From Candidatus Falkowella caecavicola (GTDB lineage Bacteria; Bacillota; Clostridia; Oscillospirales; Ruminococcaceae), in NCBI GenBank assembly GCA_904420125.1, contig CAJFUK010000007.1:1-64000 (forward strand): a stretch of DNA of 64,000 bases. The letters are read 5' to 3'. Position 1 is the first letter of the stretch; each line of letters opens with the position of its first letter. The position numbers and the translations under genes were made by a program. The notes beneath the pieces are model-generated. The model did not search any database. It was not told the DNA's origin and saw only the letters and a list, made by a program, of their open reading frames with translations. Positions 41,783-50,258 of this stretch are shown piece after piece.

Positions 41783-42235
41783 ATGAAATGCCCCTTTTGT
41801 AATTATGTAGACAGCAAAGTGATAGACTCCCGTTCGGCGGACGATGGAAGCCGTATTCGCCGCCGCCGGGAATGTTTACAGTGCGGAGGCCGTTTTACTA
41901 CCTATGAGGTCGTTGAAAATCTTCCGTTGCTTGTGATAAAAAAAGACAAATCCCGTCAGCCGTTTGACAAGGAAAAACTTTTAAACCGGCTGCTGTTGGC
42001 TTGTAAAAAAAGGCCTATCCCCGTGGAAACACTGGAGCGGGTTGTCTCAGAAATTGAAATGACCCTTTTGAATTCTTTTGTCCGTGAGGTGGAATCTACC
42101 CAGATTGGAGAAATGGCTTTAGATAAACTGCGCGATATTGATGTGATTGCTTATGTGCGGTTTGCTTCTGTGTATCGGGATTTTTCTACTGTGGATGAGT
42201 TTATGAACGAACTCAAAAATCTGAAAAAAAGCTGA
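41783..42235 (+). CDS. nrdR: Transcriptional repressor NrdR
   Basis: A 150-residue regulator of ribonucleotide reductase genes. Seen: the zinc ribbon MKCPFC ... CLQCGGRF at residues 1-38, the basic link [17 protein letters not shown], and the ATP-cone domain ([20 protein letters not shown]) from residue 48. It binds NrdR boxes when its cone carries dATP or ATP. ATG 41783 gives the usual MKCPFC start, whereas an upstream reading adds unrelated residues. No nrd gene is in the window. Confidence 0.97.
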   Translation: MKCPFCNYVDSKVIDSRSADDGSRIRRRRECLQCGGRFTTYEVVENLPLLVIKKDKSRQPFDKEKLLNRLLLACKKRPIPVETLERVVSEIEMTLLNSFVREVESTQIGEMALDKLRDIDVIAYVRFASVYRDFSTVDEFMNELKNLKKS

Positions 42236-42328
42236 TCAGGCGAAAAGGTTGTAACTGTGGGAACGAAGGCACAACCGTTCGTATACGGGATAGGAAAACG
42301 AAATTTTTAGGGAATTTACGAAAATTAC

Positions 42329-42357
42329 TTGCAATTTTTAGAAGAATATGTTATAGT
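42329..42357 (+). promoter_or_regulatory. Promoter for rplS
   Basis: TTGCAA (42329-42334), 17-bp spacer, TATAGT (42352-42357), giving a leader of about 115 nt before the L19 start. Confidence 0.75.
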
Positions 42358-42371
42358 ATATTCGCATTTGT

Positions 42372-42479
42372 TGTCCGTGGGGCGGGTCTCCACGAGATTT
42401 AATGCCGAAAAGACATTAAAAAGGACAGTCCTCTGACTGCGCGCAGTTTATGAATGTTCGGAAATTTAGGAGGATTATA
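42372..42479 (+). promoter_or_regulatory. Structured 5' leader of rplS (possible L19 leader)
   Basis: The leader can form at least two hairpins: CGTGG...CCACG at about 42376-42394, and TTTAATG...CATTAAA at about 42398-42420, followed by a CTGCGCGCAG palindrome near 42437. L19 autoregulatory leaders are known in Firmicutes; a covariance search would be needed to assign it. Confidence 0.4.
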
Positions 42480-42824
42480 ATGGACGCTTTAAAGCTCATC
42501 AGCGAAAGCTCTATGAAAAAAGACGTCCCGGTTATTCAGATCGGTGACACGGTTAAGGTCAATGTAAAGATTAAAGAGGGCGACAAAGAAAGAATTCAGA
42601 CTTTTGAGGGTACTGTGATCGCTAAAAAGCATGGTGGTATCTCTGAAACCTTTACTGTACGCCGTCTTTCTCACGGCGTAGGCGTGGAGAGAGTATTTCC
42701 GTTGCATTCTCCGAATGTTGCGAGCGTTGAACTGGTTCGCAACGGTCATGTCCGCAGAGCGAAACTTTACTATCTCCGTGATCGGGTTGGTAAAGCAGCA
42801 AAAGTTAAGCAGAAAATTCGGTAA
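42480..42824 (+). CDS. rplS: 50S ribosomal protein L19
   Basis: A 114-residue ribosomal protein of standard length at the 30S-50S interface. Seen: [54 protein letters not shown] and [23 protein letters not shown] 42480 has AGGAGGATTATA upstream. It is transcribed from its own promoter through a leader and ends at a terminator 6 bases after the stop, so it is separate from lepB. Confidence 0.97.
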   Translation: MDALKLISESSMKKDVPVIQIGDTVKVNVKIKEGDKERIQTFEGTVIAKKHGGISETFTVRRLSHGVGVERVFPLHSPNVASVELVRNGHVRRAKLYYLRDRVGKAAKVKQKIR

Positions 42825-42828
42825 TATA

Positions 42829-42856
42829 CAAAAGGGACGTTCGCCGTCCCTTTTGT
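42829..42856 (+). terminator. Terminator of rplS
   Basis: An 11-bp stem (42829-42839 with 42845-42855) with a T-run in its right arm. Confidence 0.85.
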
Positions 42857-43323
42857 ATTTGTGGAAACAACTCCTGCATATTTTATCTGATACTCTGCGC
42901 AGCGAGGGGGAACCCCATAAAATTTTTATCTTTACTGTAAAAACCTTTACCCGTTGACTGATTACAGATAAAATGCGGGGAATTATGTGAAACGAAGTCT
43001 TTCCAGACCGGGTAAAATTTTAAGAAAACATAACAGTAAAACCATGCCGAACGATCCTCTGCGGAAACCCGGGGAGCCAAATTCGGCTGTGACCGTTGAA
43101 TGCAGGCCCTGGTGCCCTTTATTTTTGGAAGAACGCTATATAAAAACGTGCGAAAAATGGCGCTGCGTTTCAAATTTTGATGGGATTTTCAGCTTAATGC
43201 CGATTTCTGTGGAAAATATCCTACGGATATTACTTGTAAAAAAACGTTGGATACGATATAATGAATAAATATGAACCATAATGCTGCGGAAAAAGCAGCT
43301 GATTTTAGTAAAGACAGGTGTTG
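42857..43323. other. Gene-free stretch with GC-rich patch upstream of lepB
   Basis: About 470 bp. Short reading frames on both strands have no homology I recognise. A GC-rich segment at about 43045-43120 (between CCGAA and TTCGG) can fold back on itself and stands out from AT-rich flanks; it might be a small RNA. The lepB promoter lies at 43234-43262. Confidence 0.5.
43234..43262 (+). promoter_or_regulatory. Promoter for the lepB-rbgA-rnhB block
   Basis: TTGTAA (43234-43239), 17-bp spacer, TATAAT (43257-43262), 64 bases before the lepB start. Confidence 0.75.
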
Positions 43324-43326
43324 GAT

Positions 43327-43923
43327 ATGCAGGAAGAATTACAGAATGGATCATTGGACAATAGAACAGAATATTCGGGCCAGAAAGATAAAAAAGAAGA
43401 GGCGTTCTGCCTGAAAAAAGAAATTTTTGAAACCTGTGAAGCGATTGTTTTTGCAGTGGTTACGGTTGTGTTTGTCTTTACCTTTTTGTTTCGGATTGTA
43501 GGGGTGAATGGTCCGTCTATGAAACCGACTGTACAGCCAGAAGACCGACTGATTATCAGCCATTTGTTTTATCAGCCTGAAGTGGGGGATATTGTCGTGA
43601 TCAACCATGAATCCTTTGATATGCCGATCATCAAAAGAATCATTGCGATGGAAGGGGATACGGTGGAAATTTTGCCGGACGAGGGTAAGGTGCTGATCAA
43701 TGGTCAGGAAATCCAAGAACCCTACATCAATGAACTGACCAAGAAGACCAATCCCCGTATTACTTATCCTTTAACCGTACCGGAAGGGCAAGTATTTGTG
43801 ATGGGAGATAACCGTATGCATTCTTCGGACAGCCGGGACGTGGGCTGTATTGATGTGAATCAAATTGTCGGCCGGGCTATTCTGCGGATTTATCCATTCA
43901 ACAGTATCGGCCTGCTGGAATAG
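43327..43923 (+). CDS. lepB: Signal peptidase I
   Basis: A 198-residue membrane peptidase that removes signal peptides from exported proteins. Seen: a charged N-terminus, one membrane segment (IVFAVVTVVFVFTFLFRIV, about 38-57), box B with nucleophile Ser (VNGPSMKPT), box D with Lys (IKRIIAMEGDTVEI) and box E (GDNRMHSSDSRDVG). ATG 43327 is preceded by AGGTG; the upstream GTG 43318 lies within that site. It leads a plus-strand run with rbgA, rnhB-yraN, dipeptidase and thrC. Confidence 0.95.
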   Translation: MQEELQNGSLDNRTEYSGQKDKKEEAFCLKKEIFETCEAIVFAVVTVVFVFTFLFRIVGVNGPSMKPTVQPEDRLIISHLFYQPEVGDIVVINHESFDMPIIKRIIAMEGDTVEILPDEGKVLINGQEIQEPYINELTKKTNPRITYPLTVPEGQVFVMGDNRMHSSDSRDVGCIDVNQIVGRAILRIYPFNSIGLLE

Positions 43924-44017
43924 GGGTGCCGGACAGAATCCGGCCCAACGCATCTTCCGGAAATGACTGGAGCCTGAACGGAAAGCTTCAATAATTATAG
44001 ACAAAGGAATGAGAGTT

Positions 44018-44881
44018 ATGCCCGAAATTCCATCCATTCAATGGTTTCCCGGCCATATGAAAAAAACCGAGCGGATGATTCAGCAATCCCTTCCGCTGGT
44101 AGACGTGGCTGTGGAAATCACAGATGCACGGATTCCGCAAAGCAGTCGGAATCCGCTTTTAGATCGACTTTTGGGGACGAAACCTCGCGTCATTCTTCTC
44201 AACAAAAGTGATATGGCGGATCCTGTAATCACCAGGGAATGGATGGCCTATTATCGGGAAGGGGGCGTCCCGGTTTTGGCTACTGATTGCCGCAGTGGTC
44301 TGGGTATGAAAGAATTCCCTGCTTTTGTTCGGAAAGAATTGGCTGAACTTCTGGAACGACGGGGAGAAAAAGGGATGGCCGGAAAACCGATTCGTGCAAT
44401 GGTTTTGGGCATCCCCAATGTAGGGAAGTCTTCTTTTATCAACCGGATGGCGGGAAATAAACGCGCGAAAGTAGAAGACCGTCCAGGCGTCACCCGCGGT
44501 AAGCAGTGGATCCGTATTGACAATGGCTTTGATCTGTTGGATATGCCAGGCATCCTCTGGCCCAAATTTGAAGATCCCGCAGTGGGAGAAAAATTGGCTT
44601 TTACCGGTGCGGTGAAGGATGATGTTCTGGATATTGAATTGCTGGCCATGCGGCTGCTCGCTTATTTGTCTGTATTTTACCCTGCTGTATTAACCGAGCG
44701 GTTTAAATTGGAAGGCAGCGAGGGTATGAAGGACTATGAACGGTTGGAAGCGGTCGGGCGGAAGCGCGGCATGTTGATTTCCGGTGGAGAAGTCAATACC
44801 GAGCGTGCCGCGATTACTGTACTAGATGAATTTCGGAGTGGAAAACTCGGACGAATTTCTCTCGAACGCCCAGGAAGGTAA
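44018..44881 (+). CDS. rbgA: Ribosome biogenesis GTPase YlqF/RbgA
   Basis: A 287-residue circularly permuted GTPase needed for late 50S assembly. Motif order is G4 first (LNKSDMADP near residue 65), then G1 (GIPNVGKSSFIN near 130), G2 (RPGVTRGKQWI) and G3 (LDMPGILWPKF), which is diagnostic for this permuted class. IQWFPGHMKKTERM opens the protein. ATG 44018 has AAAGGA 9 bases upstream. It lies between lepB and rnhB, as in Bacillus. Confidence 0.95.
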   Translation: MPEIPSIQWFPGHMKKTERMIQQSLPLVDVAVEITDARIPQSSRNPLLDRLLGTKPRVILLNKSDMADPVITREWMAYYREGGVPVLATDCRSGLGMKEFPAFVRKELAELLERRGEKGMAGKPIRAMVLGIPNVGKSSFINRMAGNKRAKVEDRPGVTRGKQWIRIDNGFDLLDMPGILWPKFEDPAVGEKLAFTGAVKDDVLDIELLAMRLLAYLSVFYPAVLTERFKLEGSEGMKDYERLEAVGRKRGMLISGGEVNTERAAITVLDEFRSGKLGRISLERPGR

Positions 44882-44914
44882 TTTCTCAGTATGATGTAAA
44901 ACGAAAGGATTAAT

Positions 44915-45880
44915 ATGACGCTTTACGAATATGACCAGAGTTTTGGCACCGAATTGCTTTGCGGCGTGGACGAAGCAGGCAGGGGGCCTTTTGCCGGGCC
45001 TGTATATGCGGCGGCTGTCATTTTGCCGCCCGGATTGGAGATCGAAGGGCTGAATGACAGTAAAAAACTGACGAATAAAAAGAGGGAAAAGATATTTGAA
45101 CAGATTACCCAACAGGCTGTTTGTTATTCGATTGCGAGCGTTCCGCCGGATGTGATTGATTCCATCAATATTCTGCAAGCCACCTTTCTTGCGATGAGAA
45201 AAGCGGTGAGCGGCCTTTCGGTACGTCCCAAACTAGTGCTCATTGACGGAGACAAAAATCCGGATGTTGGCGTACATAGTAAGTGTATTGTGAAAGGAGA
45301 TGCAACCTCCGCTTCGATTGCAGCGGCTTCGATCCTGGCTAAAGTCGCCCGCGACCGCTATATGTTGGAGTTGGATCAGCTGTATCCGGAGTATCAATTT
45401 GCCAAGCACAAGGGATATGGAACCAAACTGCACAGCGATTTGATTTTGAAATATGGTATTTCGCCCGTGCACCGGCAAAGCTTTCTAAAAAAGCTTGCGG
45501 CTAAAAACCCGTGTTTGGCGGAGATCAATGGCCGACGGGGAGAGGAAGCGGCTGCGCAGTGCCTGCATGAGAAAGGATATACCATTCTGGCACGGAATTA
45601 CCGCGCGTTTTGCGGAGAGATTGATATCATTGCCCTGCAAGGCAATGCGTTGGTTTTTGCAGAAGTAAAGACCCGGAGTCCCGGTAGCCTTTATGCGGGA
45701 AAAGAGGCCGTGACCTCCAAAAAACAGGAAAGAATTTTAAAAACTGCTTATATATATATGAAAGAGAAGAATCTGCTGTCCGGTACACTCCAGCCGCGTT
45801 TTGACGTTTTGGAAGTACGACTGGACAATACTGGACAGATATCTGCGATTGAACAGATTGAAAATGCTTTCGGGGGATAG
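44915..45880 (+). CDS. rnhB: RNase HII fused to a YraN (UPF0102) nuclease-like domain
   Basis: A 321-residue fusion. Residues 1-205 are RNase HII, which cuts RNA in RNA-DNA hybrids: GVDEAGRGPFAGPVYAAAV with the DEAG catalytic Asp-Glu near residues 19-20, LNDSKKLTNKKRE, LIDGDKNP, and KGDATSASIAAASILAKVARDR. Residues 208-321 are YraN: GRRGEEAAAQCLHEKGYTIL, NYRAFCGEIDIIALQGNALVFAEVKTRS, with the Glu, Asp and ExK of a PD-(D/E)XK-like fold. In most genomes these are two adjacent genes; here they are joined in one frame without a stop or frameshift. Both domains look intact. Confidence 0.93.
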   Translation: MTLYEYDQSFGTELLCGVDEAGRGPFAGPVYAAAVILPPGLEIEGLNDSKKLTNKKREKIFEQITQQAVCYSIASVPPDVIDSINILQATFLAMRKAVSGLSVRPKLVLIDGDKNPDVGVHSKCIVKGDATSASIAAASILAKVARDRYMLELDQLYPEYQFAKHKGYGTKLHSDLILKYGISPVHRQSFLKKLAAKNPCLAEINGRRGEEAAAQCLHEKGYTILARNYRAFCGEIDIIALQGNALVFAEVKTRSPGSLYAGKEAVTSKKQERILKTAYIYMKEKNLLSGTLQPRFDVLEVRLDNTGQISAIEQIENAFGG

Positions 45881-45894
45881 GAGGCTGACAATCT

Positions 45895-46809
45895 ATGCGT
45901 GTCTTTGATTTGCATTGCGATACGCTATCTGCCTGTATGGAACAGGGGCAGTCCCTGCTGCGTAACCATCTGCAGCTTGACCTGCAGCGTGGAAGGAATT
46001 TTGAAAAATGGATTCAGACCTTTGCATTTTTTATTCCGGATGATTATCGTAAAGAGGCGGCCTGGCAGTATTTCCAGAAGCTTTATCGCTTTTGGGAGCA
46101 GGAAAAGAAATTAGCGGGAAACCGCATCCGGATGGTAACCGAAGAAAGCCTGCCGGAAACAGAGTGCCTGGCGATGCTGGCCATAGAAGGCGGCGGGGTG
46201 TTAGGTGGTGATTTGAAAAAAGCCGCGATGCTCAAAGATATGGGGATTTCTATTTTGACCCTTTGCTGGAACGGCGCCAATGAAATCGCAGGCGGCGCTC
46301 ATTCCAATGAAAGACTAACCCCATTTGGTAAAGAACTGATTGCAGAACTGGAAAGGCTCGATGTGATTGTTGATGTTTCTCATTTGAATGAGGTCAGTTT
46401 CTATGACGTGGCAGCCCAGGCAAAACGGCCCTTTGTTGCGACCCATTCTAATGCCTTTATAGTTTGTCCGCATCCGCGCAACCTCAAAGACGATCAGATC
46501 CGGCGAATCATAGAAACTAGCGGACTGATCGGCCTGAATTTTTACACAGCGTTTATCACAGCAGATAAAATGCCGGATTTTGATGATTTCAGCCGCCATA
46601 TTGATCATTTCCTGCATTTGGGAGGGGAAGATGTCTTGGCTTTAGGATCGGATTATGATGGAGCGGATATGCCTGATTTTTTAAATTCTGCAGAAAAAGT
46701 TGAAATTCTGTATTCTTCTGTGGTAAAATGTTATGGAAAGAAAATCGCGGATAAAATTTTTTATGAAAATGCCGCAGGATTTATGAAGAAATATAGGGAA
46801 GGAAAATGA
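45895..46809 (+). CDS. Membrane dipeptidase-like metallopeptidase (family M19)
   Basis: A 304-residue M19 (renal dipeptidase) family enzyme. Seen: VFDLHCDTLSACME at the start with metal-binding His and Asp, MLAIEGGGVLGGDLKKAAML with the bridging Glu near residue 100, DVSHLNEVSFYDV near 163, FVATHSNAFIVCPHPRNL near 180, and LGSDYDGADMPDF near 248. It hydrolyses dipeptides, possibly with D-residues, in the cytoplasm since no signal peptide is present. It follows the rnhB-yraN gene by 14 bp and precedes thrC by 3 bp, so it belongs to this operon. Confidence 0.9.
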   Translation: MRVFDLHCDTLSACMEQGQSLLRNHLQLDLQRGRNFEKWIQTFAFFIPDDYRKEAAWQYFQKLYRFWEQEKKLAGNRIRMVTEESLPETECLAMLAIEGGGVLGGDLKKAAMLKDMGISILTLCWNGANEIAGGAHSNERLTPFGKELIAELERLDVIVDVSHLNEVSFYDVAAQAKRPFVATHSNAFIVCPHPRNLKDDQIRRIIETSGLIGLNFYTAFITADKMPDFDDFSRHIDHFLHLGGEDVLALGSDYDGADMPDFLNSAEKVEILYSSVVKCYGKKIADKIFYENAAGFMKKYREGK

Positions 46810-46812
46810 CAC

Positions 46813-48306
46813 ATGCAGTATAAGAGTACCCGAAACAGCAAGATTCTGGTTAATTCAGCGCAGGCTATTGTACAGGGAATTTCCAAAGAAGGCGGTCTTT
46901 TTGTTCCGGAAAGTTTTCCCCATCTCAGCATGGAGGAAATCGCTGCACTGGCTGATAAAACTTATGCAGAACGTGCTGCGGCCATTCTGACCAATTTTTT
47001 AACCGACTTTACACCGGAAGAAATTCAGCATTGTGTGACAAACGCATATCGCCCGGAAAAGTTTGGAAGTGACAGGATTGCAGAGCTTGCACACCTGTAT
47101 GACGGAACCTATATGTTGGAACTCTGGCATGGCCCAACCTGCGCATTTAAGGATATGGCGCTGCAGCTTCTTCCATACTTGCTGACTACCTCTGCTAAAA
47201 AAGTGGCGCCGAATCAGGAAATCGTCATTTTGGTTGCAACGTCCGGAGATACAGGCAAGGCAGCTCTGGAGGGATTCAAAGACGTAGAGGGAACCAGGAT
47301 CCTGGTTTTTTATCCGGAGGATGGCGTCAGTGCCATGCAAAAACGTCAAATGACTACCCAGGAAGGCCACAATGTACAGGTTTGCGCGATTCAGGGGAAC
47401 TTTGACGATGCGCAGACTGGCGTTAAAACAATTTTTACTGATGCAGCTTTTGCTCAGAAACTGGCTGATAACGGTAAAATGTTCTCTTCTGCAAACTCGA
47501 TTAACTGGGGGCGCCTGGTTCCGCAGATTGTTTACTATTTTTCTGCCTATGCTGATCTGATCAGCAGTGGAGATATCCGACCGGGAGACGCAATCAATGT
47601 GGTTGTCCCGACCGGTAATTTTGGAAATATTCTTTCAGCTTATTATGCAAAGAAAATGGGCTTGCCGGTTCGGAAGTTTATCTGTGCTTCCAACGCCAAT
47701 AATGTGCTTACTGACTTTATTCGTACAGGTACATATGACCGCAATCGTGCGTTCCATGCAACGATATCTCCCTCCATGGATATCCTGATTTCTTCGAATT
47801 TGGAGCGTTTGCTGTTTGACCTTTGCGGAGAAGATGATCAGGAGATATGCCAGCTGTTTGATTCGCTCAAAACCAAAGGAACCTATACTATCAGCGATAC
47901 GATGCGTACAAAGCTTCAGGCGGAGTTCTACGGCGGTTACTGTGATGACCAGCAGACCTGTGCAGAAATTAAAAAGATATTTGATAAATATTCTTATTTA
48001 TGTGATACGCATACAGCTGTTGCGTTGAAGGTATACGATGATTATAAGGCAGAAACCGGGGATACGACAAAAGCTGTGATTGCTTCTACAGCCAGCCCCT
48101 ATAAGTTTTCTGCCAGCGTTTTGGAAGCAATAGAGGGGAAAAAATCTGACGCGGATGAGTATACGCAGCTTGCACGGCTTCATGCTCTTTCCAATCTGGA
48201 AATTCCGGAACAGCTAGCCAATTTACAGAATAAGCCGGTGCGTTTTACCGGATCGGTGGATAAAACAGAAATGCCGGTTGTCGTCGCCAAAATGCTTGGG
48301 CTATAA
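46813..48306 (+). CDS. thrC: Threonine synthase
   Basis: A 497-residue PLP enzyme making threonine from phosphohomoserine. Seen: GISKEGGLFVPESFP, ELWHGPTCAFKDMALQLLP with the PLP Lys near residue 111, ATSGDTGKAALEGF for phosphate binding, CAIQGNFDDAQTGVK, and NVVVPTGNFGNILSAYYAKKMG. This is the long form of the enzyme, in which the N-terminal domain is included. It lies 3 bp after the dipeptidase gene. No homoserine kinase or dehydrogenase is in the window. Confidence 0.95.
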   Translation: MQYKSTRNSKILVNSAQAIVQGISKEGGLFVPESFPHLSMEEIAALADKTYAERAAAILTNFLTDFTPEEIQHCVTNAYRPEKFGSDRIAELAHLYDGTYMLELWHGPTCAFKDMALQLLPYLLTTSAKKVAPNQEIVILVATSGDTGKAALEGFKDVEGTRILVFYPEDGVSAMQKRQMTTQEGHNVQVCAIQGNFDDAQTGVKTIFTDAAFAQKLADNGKMFSSANSINWGRLVPQIVYYFSAYADLISSGDIRPGDAINVVVPTGNFGNILSAYYAKKMGLPVRKFICASNANNVLTDFIRTGTYDRNRAFHATISPSMDILISSNLERLLFDLCGEDDQEICQLFDSLKTKGTYTISDTMRTKLQAEFYGGYCDDQQTCAEIKKIFDKYSYLCDTHTAVALKVYDDYKAETGDTTKAVIASTASPYKFSASVLEAIEGKKSDADEYTQLARLHALSNLEIPEQLANLQNKPVRFTGSVDKTEMPVVVAKMLGL

Positions 48307-48324
48307 AATTATTTTATGTAAACA

Positions 48325-48356
48325 AATGGGCTGCTGCAATATTGCAGCAGCCCATT
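48325..48356. terminator. Hairpin terminator between thrC and the DUF1540 gene
   Basis: A 32-bp perfect palindrome (16-bp arms meeting at 48340/48341). On the minus strand it ends in UUUGUUU, so it best terminates the DUF1540 gene; the plus side lacks a T-run. Confidence 0.75.
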
Positions 48357-48407
48357 CTCGATATGGTTTTAGCAGGAGTTAGAGTTGTAATAATCGAATT
48401 TGTCTGC

Positions 48408-48590
48408 TTAGCAGCAGCCGTGTTTGTAAGTTTCACACACGGTTTCACCCTGTGCATTTGCCTGCTGCGGGCCTACCTTAATCTGATTTGCTGTACAGCA
48501 ATGCTCGTGGTTGTTGTACATACAGCTTGTAACGTCACATTGAACGTTGCTCAGGCAGGCATTATATTTGCCCTGTTCTTTCTGATCCAT
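48408..48590 (-). CDS. DUF1540 cysteine-rich small protein
   Basis: A 60-residue cysteine-rich protein. Seven Cys (CLSNVQCDVTSC, then CC, then C and CC at the end) in the pattern C-x5-C-x4-C ... CCTANQIKV ... C-x-T-Y match the DUF1540 domain, probably metal binding. Such proteins are common in spore-forming clostridia and may be induced during sporulation; function is unproven. The AAAGGAG ribosome-binding site is 8 bases upstream. It is monocistronic and convergent with thrC. Confidence 0.88.
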   Translation of the reverse strand: MDQKEQGKYNACLSNVQCDVTSCMYNNHEHCCTANQIKVGPQQANAQGETVCETYKHGCC

Positions 48591-48767
48591 GGCAGAGACT
48601 CCTTTCGGTTGAAGCGGTGAAGTGATTTGTATTCATTCAGCCTGCACATCTGCACAAGCTTCGCTGAATACGTTTTTAGTATATGTTTCGACATTTGGAT
48701 TATACTTAGCACAAGAAGGAATAAAGCTGATATATATTATGGAATTTTAAAATAACAGGGAGGATAT

Positions 48768-49448
48768 ATGTCTCTATTTGCAATAGCGGATCTTCATCTT
48801 TCCATCGGCGTCAATAAGCCTATGGATATATTCGGCGGATGGAAGGATTATCAAATAAGGCTTTTGAAAAACTGGAATGACAAGATCCGGCCGGATGATA
48901 CAGTAGTAATTGCAGGAGATATCTGCTGGGCGATCACCACCGAACAGGGAATTCCGGATTTTGCTTTTCTTCATGCGCTTCCCGGAAAAAAAATTATTTT
49001 AAAGGGAAATCATGATTATTGGTTTTCTACCCGTACAAAAGTGGAAAGTTTTTTTACAGCCCAGGCGTTTGATTCTCTGTCTATTCTCTACAACAACGCT
49101 TTGTTTTATGAAAATTATGCAATTTGCGGCACACGAGGATGGATCAACGAAAGCGGGGAAGCGCCTGACCGAAAGGTCTTGCGCCGGGAAGCAGGCCGGC
49201 TGGAACGATCATTGCAGGCAGCTGGCGATAAAGAACCAATTGTTTTTCTTCATTATCCGCCTTTGTTTTTGGAAAATCGATGTGAAGAGATCCTGGAAGT
49301 GCTGCATCGCTTCCCCGTGCGGCGGGTGTATTATGGACATCTTCATGGAAAATCCTGTAATCTGGCATTTAATGGCATACGGGAAGGAATCGAATATCAC
49401 CTGATTTCCGCAGATTTCCTGCGTTTTGATCCGGTACAGGTATTATAA
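48768..49448 (+). CDS. Metallophosphoesterase
   Basis: A 226-residue calcineurin-type phosphoesterase. Seen: the metal-binding series FAIADLHL, VIAGDICWA, LKGNHDYWFST, HYPPLF and YGHLHGKS, all conserved in order. Several metal ligands (Asp, His, Asn) are in place, so it should be active on a phosphodiester or monoester. Substrate is unknown. The start follows GGGAGGATAT. No gene nearby suggests its pathway. Confidence 0.9.
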   Translation: MSLFAIADLHLSIGVNKPMDIFGGWKDYQIRLLKNWNDKIRPDDTVVIAGDICWAITTEQGIPDFAFLHALPGKKIILKGNHDYWFSTRTKVESFFTAQAFDSLSILYNNALFYENYAICGTRGWINESGEAPDRKVLRREAGRLERSLQAAGDKEPIVFLHYPPLFLENRCEEILEVLHRFPVRRVYYGHLHGKSCNLAFNGIREGIEYHLISADFLRFDPVQVL

Positions 49449-49607
49449 AACAGATCATATAATCGGCTATGATCAGACAGAATCGGGAAAACAGAGAATT
49501 TTAATGTTTTTTGGGAAAAAATAAGAAACACCAGCATGATGCTGTTCTTTAAGGGTGGTTTCACAAAACACAAGGCCGGTTTGTGCCGATAGAAGCAGGA
49601 AGGATGT

Positions 49608-50159
49608 ATGGGAATGAACATATGGCATGATATTGATTCCAGAAGAATCACACCGAATGATTTTTTGGCAGTGATTGAAATTGAAAAGGGAAGCAAGAAA
49701 AAGTATGAATTGGATAAACAGAGCGGTATGCTGATCCTGGACCGCATCTTGTATACGTCTACCCACTATCCCACCAATTACGGCTTTATTCCAAAAACTC
49801 TTTCCGATGACGGAGATCCACTCGACGTACTGGTACTTTGCTCTGAGCCATTGCATCCGTTGGTTTTGGCTCGGTGTTATCCGATTGGGGTCATTACTAT
49901 GTTGGACAATGGTAAAAATGATGAGAAGATCATAGCGATTCCTTTTGATGACCCCACATATAATTCGTACCGCAGTATCGAAGCGCTGCCTAATCATATC
50001 TTTAACGAAATGCAGCATTTCTTTCTGGTTTACAAACAGCTTGAACATAAAGACACGGCGGTCAATGAGGTGCGCGGACAGATGGATGCAGTAGCAATTA
50101 TTCAGCAGTCCATTGAAAATTATCAGAGTGTGTTTGGCGCAGAGTCTGCCGGACAATGA
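49608..50159 (+). CDS. ppa: Inorganic pyrophosphatase (family I)
   Basis: A 183-residue soluble class A pyrophosphatase that hydrolyses pyrophosphate to phosphate. Seen: VIEIEKGSKKKYELDKQSG, RILYTSTHYPTNYGFIPKTLSDDGDPLDVLVL with the DGDPLD metal-binding aspartates near residues 66-71, and DEKIIAIPFDDP. Length and motif order are standard. ATG 49608 or 49614 can serve as start; AGGAAGG is near both. The strong terminator 50170-50218 lies just downstream. Confidence 0.95.
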   Translation: MGMNIWHDIDSRRITPNDFLAVIEIEKGSKKKYELDKQSGMLILDRILYTSTHYPTNYGFIPKTLSDDGDPLDVLVLCSEPLHPLVLARCYPIGVITMLDNGKNDEKIIAIPFDDPTYNSYRSIEALPNHIFNEMQHFFLVYKQLEHKDTAVNEVRGQMDAVAIIQQSIENYQSVFGAESAGQ

Positions 50160-50169
50160 TCAAAAAGAT

Positions 50170-50218
50170 AATACAAAAAGACGGGCAAGAAATCTTTTCT
50201 TGCCCGTCTTTTTGTATT
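50170..50218. terminator. Bidirectional terminator between ppa and cellobiose phosphorylase gene
   Basis: A perfect 23-bp stem (50170-50192 with 50196-50218) with a 3-nt loop, and A/T-runs on both sides. Confidence 0.92.
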
Positions 50219-50258
50219 ATTGTTTTAGGCGAATTTTAAAACGATCTTTGTCTGGAAA

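Noticed and set aside
42987..43268. 93-codon plus-strand frame before lepB, starting at GTG
   Set aside because: It overlaps the lepB promoter, starts at GTG with a weak site, and resembles no family; a frame on the other strand is equally long.
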